From contig WGBZ01000166.1 in NCBI GenBank assembly GCA_015494035.1, forward strand, positions 1 through 13,844: a stretch of 13,844 nt of DNA, in the 5' to 3' direction. Under the pieces are notes generated by a model. The model saw nothing but the letters and a program-made list of their open reading frames with translations. It had not been told where the DNA came from and made no database searches. Positions within the stretch are counted from its first letter, which is position 1; each line of letters begins with the position of its first letter. Position numbers and translations under genes: made by a program. This stretch comes from Lysobacterales bacterium. GTDB taxonomy: Bacteria > Pseudomonadota > Gammaproteobacteria > Xanthomonadales > Marinicellaceae. This document shows, piece by piece, positions 1 through 7,564 of this stretch.

Positions 1-382
1 GCACAACTACGCGCAGCTGATCGAGCAGGAAAAAATCGACATTGCCATCTCACCGCAGGAAATCACCATGGGCGGCATTCTCGCGCACGTGCGCAAGGGC
101 AACATGGTACGCATCCACTCCCTGCGCGAAGGGGCGGCTGAGGCCATTGAAGTGGAGGTGCACGGCGACCACAACACTTCCAAGGTCATCGGCAAGGAAC
201 TGCAGGAAATCAACCTGCCACCGGGCACCATCATCGGTGGCATTATCCGGGGCGACAAGGTCATCATGGCCCATCGCGACGTGGTCATTGAAAGCGGCGA
301 TCACGTCATCCTGTTTGTGACCGACAAGCGCAATATCAACGACATCGAACGGCTGTTTCACGTCAGCCCGACCTTCCTCTGA
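1..382 (+). CDS. trkA: Trk potassium uptake regulatory subunit TrkA, C-terminal part
   Basis: The gene enters from the left edge; only about the last 126 codons are present, reading from base 2 to a TGA at 380-382. TrkA is the peripheral cytoplasmic NAD(H)-binding protein that gates the TrkH channel. The visible part matches the end of the second half: a stretch ending in IDIAISP, then MGGILAHVRKG, and a final TrkA_C (RCK_C) domain with the motifs LPPGTIIGGIIRGD and GDHVILFV. The Rossmann NAD-binding halves lie outside the window. trkH starts 16 bp downstream on the same strand, so the two are probably co-transcribed. The assignment is strong because domain ending and neighbour agree. Confidence 0.93.
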   Translation, partial: HNYAQLIEQEKIDIAISPQEITMGGILAHVRKGNMVRIHSLREGAAEAIEVEVHGDHNTSKVIGKELQEINLPPGTIIGGIIRGDKVIMAHRDVVIESGDHVILFVTDKRNINDIERLFHVSPTFL

Positions 383-398
383 TGCAGGCAGTGGTCAC

Positions 399-1850
399 AT
401 GAATCCACGCGTGATACTGAAAATCATGGGCATGGTGCTGCTGGTTTCCAGCCTCACCATGCTGCCACCGGCGCTGGTGGGCTGGCACTATGGAGACGGT
501 GATGTGCAACCGTTCCTGGAAGGCTTTCTGGTTCTGTTTCTTTCCGGTGCAGTGCTGTTTCTGCGCTATTACCAGGCCGGCACCGACCTGAAAATCCGCG
601 CCGGTTTTCTGGTGGTGGCGGTTTCCTGGATACTGCTGGGTCTGAGCGGAGCGATTCCCCTGTATTTCAGTGACGCACTGGATCTCTCCTTTACCGATGC
701 AACGTTTGAATCGGTGTCCGGCCTCACCACCACCGGCGCCACCATTCTGACACACATCGACGGGCTGCCACATTCCGTGCTCTATTTCCGCAGCCAGCTG
801 CACTGGCTAGGCGGCATGGGCATTATTGTGCTGGCCATCGCCATTCTGCCCATGTTGCGTATTGGCGGCATGCAGATGTTCAAGGCCGAAACTCCCGGCC
901 CCATGAAAGACCAGAAACTCACCCCGCGCATTACCGAAACGGCCAAGACCTTATGGCTCATCTATCTGGGCATCACCGTTTTGTGTGTGCTGTGCTACTG
1001 GCTGGCTGGCATGGAATTGTTTGACGCGGTGTGTCATGCCTTTGCCACCTTGTCCACTGGCGGCTATTCCACCCACGATGCCTCACTGGGGTATTTCAAC
1101 AGCCCGCTGATTGAAATGGTGTCCGTGTTTTTCATGGCGGTGTCCGCGATCAATTTCGCTTCGCACTTCATGGCCTGGAAACACGCCACCATCAAGGCCT
1201 ACCTGCAAGACAGCGAGGTCAAGACCTTTATCGCCATTCTGGCGGCCTTGTCCCTGCTGATTTCCCTTGGCCTGTACCTGACCGGCACCTTCCCCAGCCT
1301 GTTTTCTGCCTTGCGCTACGGGATTTTCAATACCGTGTCCTTTGTCACCACCACCGGCTTCGGCACGGCCCCGGCTTACCTGTGGCCCGCGGCCATTGCC
1401 TTGTTGCTGATCCTTTCCAGCGCCATTGGCGGTTGCGCCGGTTCCACCGGCGGCGGCATGAAAGTGGTGCGCGTGATCCTGCTGTATAAAATCAGCCTGA
1501 AAGAGCTTTACCGGCTGATTCATCCGCACGGCAAATTCATCATTAAACTCAATGGCCGCACGGTGGATTACCGCGTGCTGGACTCGGTGTCCGCGTTTTT
1601 TGTCTTGTTTGCCTTGCTGTTTTCCCTCTTTACCCTGTTGCTGGCCGCCTATGGCGAAGACCTGGTCACCGCCGCGTCGGCCACCATCGCCAGCATGACC
1701 AACCTGGGCCCGGCACTGGGCAAGGCCGGCCCGCACTACGCCGAGCTCACTGACGCCAGCAAATGGACGCTCGCTTTGGCCATGATTGCCGGTCGCCTGG
1801 AGTTGTTCACTGTGCTGGTGCTGTTGACTCCTGCCTATTGGAAAAGCTGA
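399..1850 (+). CDS. trkH: Trk potassium uptake channel subunit TrkH
   Basis: Integral inner-membrane, potassium-translocating subunit of the Trk system, working with TrkA. It is 483 residues, the usual size for TrkH of gammaproteobacteria. Four pore loops of the SKT superfamily can be recognised: TTTGAT at about residue 110, LSTGGYS at about 218, TTTGFGTA at about 317 and SMTNLGP at about 433, with the expected central glycine in the first three and a more relaxed fourth filter. Hydrophobic segments occur throughout, and GGCAGSTGGG lies in the connecting region before the final pore unit. The start ATG is 16 bp after trkA and has only a weak ribosome-binding site, which suggests translation coupled to trkA. 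No clear terminator hairpin with a T-run follows the gene. Confidence 0.95.
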   Translation: MNPRVILKIMGMVLLVSSLTMLPPALVGWHYGDGDVQPFLEGFLVLFLSGAVLFLRYYQAGTDLKIRAGFLVVAVSWILLGLSGAIPLYFSDALDLSFTDATFESVSGLTTTGATILTHIDGLPHSVLYFRSQLHWLGGMGIIVLAIAILPMLRIGGMQMFKAETPGPMKDQKLTPRITETAKTLWLIYLGITVLCVLCYWLAGMELFDAVCHAFATLSTGGYSTHDASLGYFNSPLIEMVSVFFMAVSAINFASHFMAWKHATIKAYLQDSEVKTFIAILAALSLLISLGLYLTGTFPSLFSALRYGIFNTVSFVTTTGFGTAPAYLWPAAIALLLILSSAIGGCAGSTGGGMKVVRVILLYKISLKELYRLIHPHGKFIIKLNGRTVDYRVLDSVSAFFVLFALLFSLFTLLLAAYGEDLVTAASATIASMTNLGPALGKAGPHYAELTDASKWTLALAMIAGRLELFTVLVLLTPAYWKS

Positions 1851-1901
1851 AACCCGCCTCTATATTGATCACTTGGCCAACCGATTAAGGCTGCTGCGTT
1901 A

Positions 1902-2952
<1,051 letters not shown>

Positions 2953-2982
2953 ACCACGCCGAACAACGAAATCCAGCCACTC

Positions 2983-3146
2983 TAGGGAGCCTCTGATCGA
3001 ATCGTGAACTCGCTTCTCACACCTGAAATGTCCGATAACTGCGTTGAAGTTCTTGCTAATAGCCGGCTATTCGCTGCGATCTCCGCCTTGTTCTCGAACA
3101 TTTCCGGCATAACCTGCTTCGTCCAGATTCAATCAGAGGCTCCCTA
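2983..3146. repeat. Palindromic MITE-like element, copy 1 (subtype A)
   Basis: A 160-bp core (2985-3144) flanked by TA on both sides, filling most of the trxB-aat gap. Its ends are near-perfect inverted repeats: GGGAGCCTCTGATCGAATC on the left, and the complement of the right end differs at one base. Both arms remain recognisably complementary all the way in, for example CCTGAAATGTCCGA on the left against CCGGAAATGTTCGA from the right. The exact midpoint is the CG of AATAGC-CG-GCTATT (3058-3071). No reading frame of note lies inside. It is very similar throughout to the copy at 11369. It ends 7 bp before the aat start codon. Confidence 0.9.
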
Positions 3147-3153
3147 GCTGCCC

Positions 3154-3876
3154 ATGTCAGCGGATGAATTCATCCCCAGTCTGGATGAACTGAACGGCCA
3201 GTTCCCGCCCGTGAGCGAAGCGCTGTGTTCGCCAAACGGGCTGCTGGCCTGGGGCGGCGACCTGTCGCCCCGAACCCTGATCTCGGCCTATTCCAGAGGG
3301 ATTTTCCCGTGGTACAGCGAAGGCGAGCCCATACTCTGGTGGTACCCTAGCCCGCGTGCGGTGATTTTTCCTGAGCAATTGCACGTCTCGCGGCGACTGG
3401 CCCGCCGCCTGCGGAACCTGGACTGGAGCGCTCACCTCAACCGCAATTTTGAATCTGTCATGCGCCATTGCGCCGCACCGCGTCAGGGCCAGCCGGGCAC
3501 CTGGATCAGCCCGGAGATGATGGCCGCCTATACCCGCCTGCATGCCATGGGCTATGCCCAATGCCTGGAAGTGGATATTAACGGCCAACTGGCCGGAGGC
3601 ATTTACGGCGTCACCCTGGGGAATGTGTTTTTTGGCGAGTCTATGTTTTCCTGCCAGAACGACGGTTCCAAAATCGCCATGAAAGCCTTGTGCGATGCAC
3701 TGCGTGTCAGTGGCTACCGCCTGCTGGACTGCCAGTTGCCATCCCCCCATTTGCAACGCATGGGAGCCGTTTCTCTTGCTGCAGAAACATTTCAGTCATG
3801 TCTGCCTGCCGAAGCCGACATAGCGCCACTGCCACTTACTCTGCCAAAAGATCTGCTTATTGCCCAGCCTGACTAA
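3154..3876 (+). CDS. aat: Leucyl/phenylalanyl-tRNA--protein transferase Aat
   Basis: Cytoplasmic enzyme of the bacterial N-end rule pathway. It transfers Leu or Phe from tRNA to proteins starting with Arg or Lys, marking them for ClpS/ClpAP. It is 240 residues, about family length. Family signatures include FPPVSEAL and GLLAWGGDLSP near the N-terminus, YSRGIFPWYSEGEPILWWYPSPR in the usual position (starting about residue 46), and the GNAT-like core GGIYGVTLGNVFFGESMFS with a following DGSKIA and LLDCQ. The start codon has no Shine-Dalgarno match and lies only 7 bp after palindromic element 1, so its 5' leader is mostly repeat sequence. Its stop TAA is formed by the left boundary of palindromic element 2. 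Confidence 0.95.
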   Translation: MSADEFIPSLDELNGQFPPVSEALCSPNGLLAWGGDLSPRTLISAYSRGIFPWYSEGEPILWWYPSPRAVIFPEQLHVSRRLARRLRNLDWSAHLNRNFESVMRHCAAPRQGQPGTWISPEMMAAYTRLHAMGYAQCLEVDINGQLAGGIYGVTLGNVFFGESMFSCQNDGSKIAMKALCDALRVSGYRLLDCQLPSPHLQRMGAVSLAAETFQSCLPAEADIAPLPLTLPKDLLIAQPD

Positions 3877-4039
3877 GGAGCCTCTGATTGAATCTGGCGC
3901 AAGCAGATTGTAATGAAAAATTGTTCAGTTCAAGGCGCAAACCGCACGCAATAGCCAGCTATTGTGAAGGTTTGCCACGCAGAAATGGACGATTTTACGC
4001 CGCAAGATGCCGTGACACGATTCAATCAGAAGCTCCCTA
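3874..4039. repeat. Palindromic MITE-like element, copy 2 (subtype B)
   Basis: A 162-bp core (3876-4037) flanked by TA. The left end reads AGGAGCCTCTGATTGAATC and the complement of the right end GGGAGCTTCTGATTGAATC. Inner arms stay complementary, with a GCAAACC block on each side of the centre. The midpoint is the CA of AATAGC-CA-GCTATT (3950-3963). It shares its ends and centre with copies 1 and 3, but the rest of the arms match only copy 4. The left TA begins the aat stop codon (TAA). The right TA belongs to the stop codon (TAG on the minus strand) of the convergent cyclase gene, so this element is the entire spacer between the two genes. Transcribed from either side, it would fold into a long hairpin. 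Confidence 0.9.
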
Positions 4040-5830
4040 ACCGGGCGTAGTCATTGACCCCGATGCTGAAAACGTGTCGCTGGCGCTTCCATCAAAAACC
4101 TTGACACAATTGCGGCCCGCTTTCTTGGCCTGGTACATGGCCTTGTCAGCCATGGATATCAGTGTTTTGAATTCATGCCCGGCGGCCTGTGTGTCTGCTA
4201 CCCCAAAGCTGGCACTGAAATGGAAAGGCCGTTTATCTGCATCCATCTCGGTGGCGGCCATGTGGGCACGACAGGATTCCGCCACTTTACTGGCCTCTAC
4301 TGTTGTCATGCCAGGCAAAAGGACCGCGAATTCCTCGCCACCGATACGGCCTAGCAAGGCTTCTGGTGGCAGTTTTTTCAGGCAACAGCGAATGGCCTTT
4401 CTCAATACCTGATCTCCTTGCCGATGCCCATAGGTGTCGTTGACCTGTTTAAAGTGATCAAGGTCAAAGACAATCATGCTCGCAGGCTGTTTTTGACGAG
4501 CCAGTTGCGACAGAAGCTTATACGCGGCCTGGCGAAAATAGAAGCGATTGCTAATGCCTGTCAATGAGTCGTGCTGGCTGAGGTACTTCAATTTCCGCTG
4601 ACTGCGACGGGCCTGCCACAGCCACACAAACAGCAAGCCAATGATGGCAGCAAACCAGATCAGCAGCCAGCGATCTCGCCGGGCTTTTTCCACGCTCAGG
4701 CGGTTATTCAAACGCAATATCTGGTTTTGCTGATCCAGCAGAGCGATACGAGTGTCCTTTTCCTGGGTTTTGAATTTTGCCAGCTGCAACGCCAGGCTTT
4801 TGGCCTTATTCTGTTCGTATTGCTCTTTGAGCAAATGCAAAGACTGATGCAGGTGGGTGATGGCATCAGCCAGGTTGTTGTTATGCTCCGCCACCCGATA
4901 TAGCACCTGATGGGACGTCAGCAAGGGCGCCAGATAACGGGGGTCTTCACTGGCAGAAACGGCTCTTTCTGCAACCTCTCTGGCTTCATGATAGCGGCCT
5001 TGTTCAAGCAGCGCCTGAGCCAGAATCGCATTCAGTTCAATGGTCAACATGGAGTAATGGCTGGATTTGGCCGCTGGCAGGTGAGCCCTGATTAATGCTT
5101 CTGCTTTTCGCGCCTGCCCGCGGGCCAACTCAAAACCCGCCTGCTTGGCCCGAATGATCAAGCCCAGCAGCTCTTCACCGTGCTCGCGGCAGTCACTGGC
5201 GGCCTGATCAAAATCGGTTTCGGACAATTCCGGCGACATCAGTTTGGCCAGCGCTTGTACGCGCAGACCCAACTGCAGGCACCGATTACGACCAGTGCTC
5301 TTCTCCTTAATGCGTTCCAATGCTGCCAGCGCTGATTCGGGCTGATCCATTTCATTGTAGAAGAAAGCCGCCACCAGCAAGCCCTCCTGACGAATGGTGG
5401 TGTCCGCAACATTATTGGCATGTTCAAAGATAAAATCCAGGTATTTGAAACCTTGCAGCCATTGACGCTGGAAAGCGAAAAGATTCACCAGCGACAAAGC
5501 ACTGCGATAGCGTATCTGGATGTTGCTGGTGTCCTCAAACAAGGACTCATACGCTGTAACTGCTTGAGGTAACTGCCCCAGATAGGCCAGTTTATAGGCA
5601 TTGAGGTACCGGTACAAATCGGCTTGCTGTGGCGTAAATACAGCGGCTTTCTGTTCAAGTTCAGCCATCAGTTGTTGAAAAAGTGCCGGTTTGGCGGTGC
5701 GAACCGCATCCGCCTGTTTCAGCTTCTGTGACGCATCAGCAAAAACAGCGGCAGTCTGCCCGGTAACACCCGGGCAAGCCAGCAGAAGGCCCAGCATCCA
5801 TGCCCATATCCAGGGCAGCGGTCTGTTCAC
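4037..5830 (-). CDS. Membrane diguanylate cyclase: helical-repeat sensor and GGDEF domain
   Basis: A 597-residue protein expected to make cyclic-di-GMP from two GTP. In order: an N-terminal hydrophobic signal (about residues 5-19, LLLAC could even be a lipobox), a long alpha-helical region with TPR-like repeats (about 45-345), a probable coiled coil (about 345-385), one transmembrane helix (388-406) and a cytoplasmic GGDEF domain (about 418-583). The active-site motif GGEEF (497-501) and the substrate/metal motif FDLDHFKQVND are intact, so it should be active. The product-inhibition I-site RxxD is missing: PPEA stands in its place. The sensor part probably lies in the periplasm. The start is GTG with no good ribosome-binding site, 12 bp after the candidate precursor gene, suggesting translational coupling. 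Its TAG stop overlaps palindromic element 2. Confidence 0.88.
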   Translation of the reverse strand: MNRPLPWIWAWMLGLLLACPGVTGQTAAVFADASQKLKQADAVRTAKPALFQQLMAELEQKAAVFTPQQADLYRYLNAYKLAYLGQLPQAVTAYESLFEDTSNIQIRYRSALSLVNLFAFQRQWLQGFKYLDFIFEHANNVADTTIRQEGLLVAAFFYNEMDQPESALAALERIKEKSTGRNRCLQLGLRVQALAKLMSPELSETDFDQAASDCREHGEELLGLIIRAKQAGFELARGQARKAEALIRAHLPAAKSSHYSMLTIELNAILAQALLEQGRYHEAREVAERAVSASEDPRYLAPLLTSHQVLYRVAEHNNNLADAITHLHQSLHLLKEQYEQNKAKSLALQLAKFKTQEKDTRIALLDQQNQILRLNNRLSVEKARRDRWLLIWFAAIIGLLFVWLWQARRSQRKLKYLSQHDSLTGISNRFYFRQAAYKLLSQLARQKQPASMIVFDLDHFKQVNDTYGHRQGDQVLRKAIRCCLKKLPPEALLGRIGGEEFAVLLPGMTTVEASKVAESCRAHMAATEMDADKRPFHFSASFGVADTQAAGHEFKTLISMADKAMYQAKKAGRNCVKVFDGSASDTFSASGSMTTPG

Positions 5831-5842
5831 AGCAAACGGCTA

Positions 5843-6151
5843 TCAGGCACCGCCAGCAGCGAATCGGCCTGCCTTTCGAGCTGTATCCGTTTGCTCTTCT
5901 TCAGGTGGAGGTGGGGGATCCGAGGGCGCATCTGTGTCTTCCTTTTCCTCGTCCTCCCTGGAAGGAACCAGAAAAGCCACCACTGTATCGCGCGCACCCA
6001 GGGCCTCTGCCAGGGTCTGTTCATCACCACTCAATGCGGCCTGGATCAGCGCTTCTTCAACCCGATATTGAGTGGCCAGCTGTCGTATTTCTTTTGGGTC
6101 GTTTGAGGCTGCTTCACCGAGCGCCTGCAGCCACTGGGTAACGTGATGCAT
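5843..6151 (-). CDS. Candidate split-borosin precursor peptide
   Basis: A 102-residue protein between a borosin-type methyltransferase gene (89 bp upstream) and the GGDEF gene (12 bp downstream). ATG start behind AGGGGG at 5-bp spacing. Residues 1-52 look like a small helical bundle with the pattern LGEAAS..., YRVEEALIQAAL, SGDEQTLAEALG, as I recall for the borosin-binding domain of split precursors such as Shewanella SonA. A short hydrophobic stretch, TVVAFLVPS (56-64), follows directly, in the place where the methylated core sits in SonA. After it comes an acidic, proline-rich tail (EDEEKED, five prolines at 79-83) ending in RKAGRFAAGGA. It has no signal peptide. The gene being real is well supported by its start site and tight packing; the precursor role is inferred from context and layout. 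The core could instead be the C-terminal end. Confidence 0.72.
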   Translation of the reverse strand: MHHVTQWLQALGEAASNDPKEIRQLATQYRVEEALIQAALSGDEQTLAEALGARDTVVAFLVPSREDEEKEDTDAPSDPPPPPEEEQTDTARKAGRFAAGGA

Positions 6152-6240
6152 TCTTTCCCCCTGCTTGTTGCGTAGTTAGGTTTGGTATCAAGACGAACTG
6201 GCCTCGGGGATCACCCCTGTGCTTCTGCGAGACCAATGGC

Positions 6241-7038
6241 CTAATCCTGCTCTTTGAGCCGGGATTTTGCAAGCAATTGTTGAGTTTCATGATCCACTTC
6301 ACACGTTCTGGCAGGCGGTACGACCAGGGTGCTGTGCTGGCTAAGCGCTACAGTGACAAATTTTTTCACTGGAATTGTTTCACTTCTGAAAGAAGAAATA
6401 GGCAAGGTGGCTGCTTCATAAATGGTCATCAGATGGTCTTCCGGGTACATTCGCAACAATTTCTGTTGCAGCAATTGCCTCTCCAGTTTGCCTGTGGACA
6501 GGCGCGAGTGCGTCTCGTCACCCACCACTCCCACTTGCCAGAGAATAAGGTAAGCAGAAGAGTCCACTTCGCGTTTACGGGTCAGAAACTGGGTGGCCTC
6601 ATAATGCTGACAGCCCCACTTTCCCGGGTCGATGCCCAAATCAGCATACAGGCAGTCTGCAGCCGATATAGCGGCTTCCATGCGTGCTGAAAAACCCGCA
6701 CGATGAGCTGCCTCTACCGCACGATGAGCCACGCAGGCAAAAACGCCCGGGTGGCCATAGAAAGCCGCGCACACCCGTATGCCTTTCCGAACACTGCTTA
6801 AAATGGTTTCCACCATACGCTGGTATGTGCGATCACGGGGACAACCAGGTTGGTAGAATACTTGCAAGCTGCGTGCATCCGGGTGCATGTTCTCCAGCCA
6901 TTTTTCCACAATCGGATCAGAGACCGCCATAAACAACCGCTCTGAAAGCGAAATGGCCGAGCGCGCCCTGGGCGTCAGATGTCCACCCAGCATCATCCCG
7001 GTCCCTACGCATACCAAGCTGCCTGTCTGCTTTGTCAT
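6241..7038 (-). CDS. Borosin-type peptide backbone alpha-N-methyltransferase
   Basis: A 265-residue enzyme of the tetrapyrrole-methylase (class III SAM methyltransferase) fold. It is predicted to methylate backbone amides of a peptide substrate. The SAM-site motif VGTG is at residues 11-14. By comparison with fungal OphMA (from memory), the catalytic Tyr66, Arg72 and Tyr76 correspond to Y62, R68 and Y72 with the same spacing (Y-x5-R-x3-Y), and FYGHPGVF (93-100) carries the equivalent of Tyr98. Further family blocks follow: DCLYADLGIDP at about 128, then GC..YEA and a QVGVVGDE-like stretch. It stops after the methyltransferase domain, with no fused C-terminal precursor as in OphMA, so it would act on a separate peptide, best matched by the small gene just downstream. 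The ATG at 7038 is chosen over GTG at 7044 because GAGGAG sits 5 bp before the ATG. Confidence 0.85.
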   Translation of the reverse strand: MTKQTGSLVCVGTGMMLGGHLTPRARSAISLSERLFMAVSDPIVEKWLENMHPDARSLQVFYQPGCPRDRTYQRMVETILSSVRKGIRVCAAFYGHPGVFACVAHRAVEAAHRAGFSARMEAAISAADCLYADLGIDPGKWGCQHYEATQFLTRKREVDSSAYLILWQVGVVGDETHSRLSTGKLERQLLQQKLLRMYPEDHLMTIYEAATLPISSFRSETIPVKKFVTVALSQHSTLVVPPARTCEVDHETQQLLAKSRLKEQD

Positions 7039-7043
7039 AACCA

Positions 7044-7049
7044 CTCCTC
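7044..7049 (-). promoter_or_regulatory. Ribosome-binding site fixing the methyltransferase start
   Basis: On the minus strand GAGGAG is followed by TGGTT and then ATG (7038-7036). The spacing suits the ATG. The in-frame GTG at 7044-7042 would overlap the ribosome-binding site, so the two extra N-terminal residues are unlikely. Confidence 0.8.
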
Positions 7050-7050
7050 A

Positions 7051-7564
7051 TTTCTTTTGCTGACAGGGTAACGCAACCTGCCTGAAACATCAGCTGAACA
7101 GGCAAAAAGCCCGCCAGGATGTTGCATGTCTGCACGAGTGCACGCACCAAAATTGGCACGTTGGGTTTTTTCTGGCGATAAGAAGCCTGACTTTCATATC
7201 AACCTTAATGTCGGTAGATATTCCGGAAAGCGGGTTCATACCAGACGGCATTCAGGCTGAGTCGGGCAAACGTAATAATGTGTTGCCCTTCTCAAAAAGG
7301 GGAGAATTATTGCCGCATAATATTAACGGTTTGCGCGATTCAAAAGGGCATGTATTGGTGTTGCGGCTTTTGACACGGCTTGGCCAGTGCCTACACACCT
7401 TGGTCTGGCATTCACCGGATTTGAAACACCATAAAGAGACAGGCTTGGTTGTTGGGTTAAAAAAAACCGCCCGGGCCTGCACTTGAGCCGCTTGGTCTTT
7501 TCTTGTTCAATTTGTTAAGAAAATCGGGTAAAGTACGGATTTTAATGGGGATTTAACGGGCAAA
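7051..7564. other. Noncoding interval between the divergent borosin and pil operons
   Basis: About 0.5 kb, more AT-rich than its neighbours, with no open frame that has both a ribosome-binding site and plausible protein composition. It should hold the promoters of both divergent operons, but I see no clear -35/-10 pair. Two small inverted repeats lie on the methyltransferase side: TGCAC-GA-GTGCA (7131-7142) and CCAA-AA-TTGG (7149-7156). A TTGACA lies at 7370-7375 with only a weak -10. A short imperfect palindrome (CCCTT...AAGGG, with competing TTCTC...GAGAA) lies at about 7286-7306. The last 60 bases before pilB are AT-rich and may contain its promoter. No type IV pilin gene is present here. 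Confidence 0.5.

Noticed and set aside
6114..6302. 62-codon minus-strand frame across the gap between methyltransferase and precursor genes
   Set aside because: It overlaps both genes out of frame and lacks a ribosome-binding site; the 89-bp gap holds only a weak GGGG-ATCA-CCCC hairpin.
6241..7038. Cobalamin or siroheme (uroporphyrinogen) methyltransferase
   Set aside because: The fold is shared, but the Y-x5-R-x3-Y pattern, FYGHPGVF and the DCLYADLGIDP block point to the borosin group, and no tetrapyrrole genes are nearby.
6917..7159. 80-codon minus-strand frame overlapping the methyltransferase start
   Set aside because: It covers the methyltransferase ribosome-binding site and N-terminus in another frame, and it has no ribosome-binding site itself.
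7154..7170. Sigma-54 promoter starting TGGCAC upstream of the pil operon
   Set aside because: The -24-like half is present but the -12 GC is missing at the required spacing.
7458..7476. Minus-strand terminator (GCCCGGGC followed by a T-run)
   Set aside because: The palindrome has no room for a loop, so no stable hairpin forms, and no minus-strand gene ends there.
7252..7482. 76-codon minus-strand frame in the same spacer
   Set aside because: No ribosome-binding site, no recognisable pattern, and it overlaps another equally poor frame.
7208..7486. 92-codon plus-strand frame in the spacer before pilB
   Set aside because: No ribosome-binding site at its start, mixed composition with no domain or pilin-like leader, and AT-rich noncoding-looking sequence around it.
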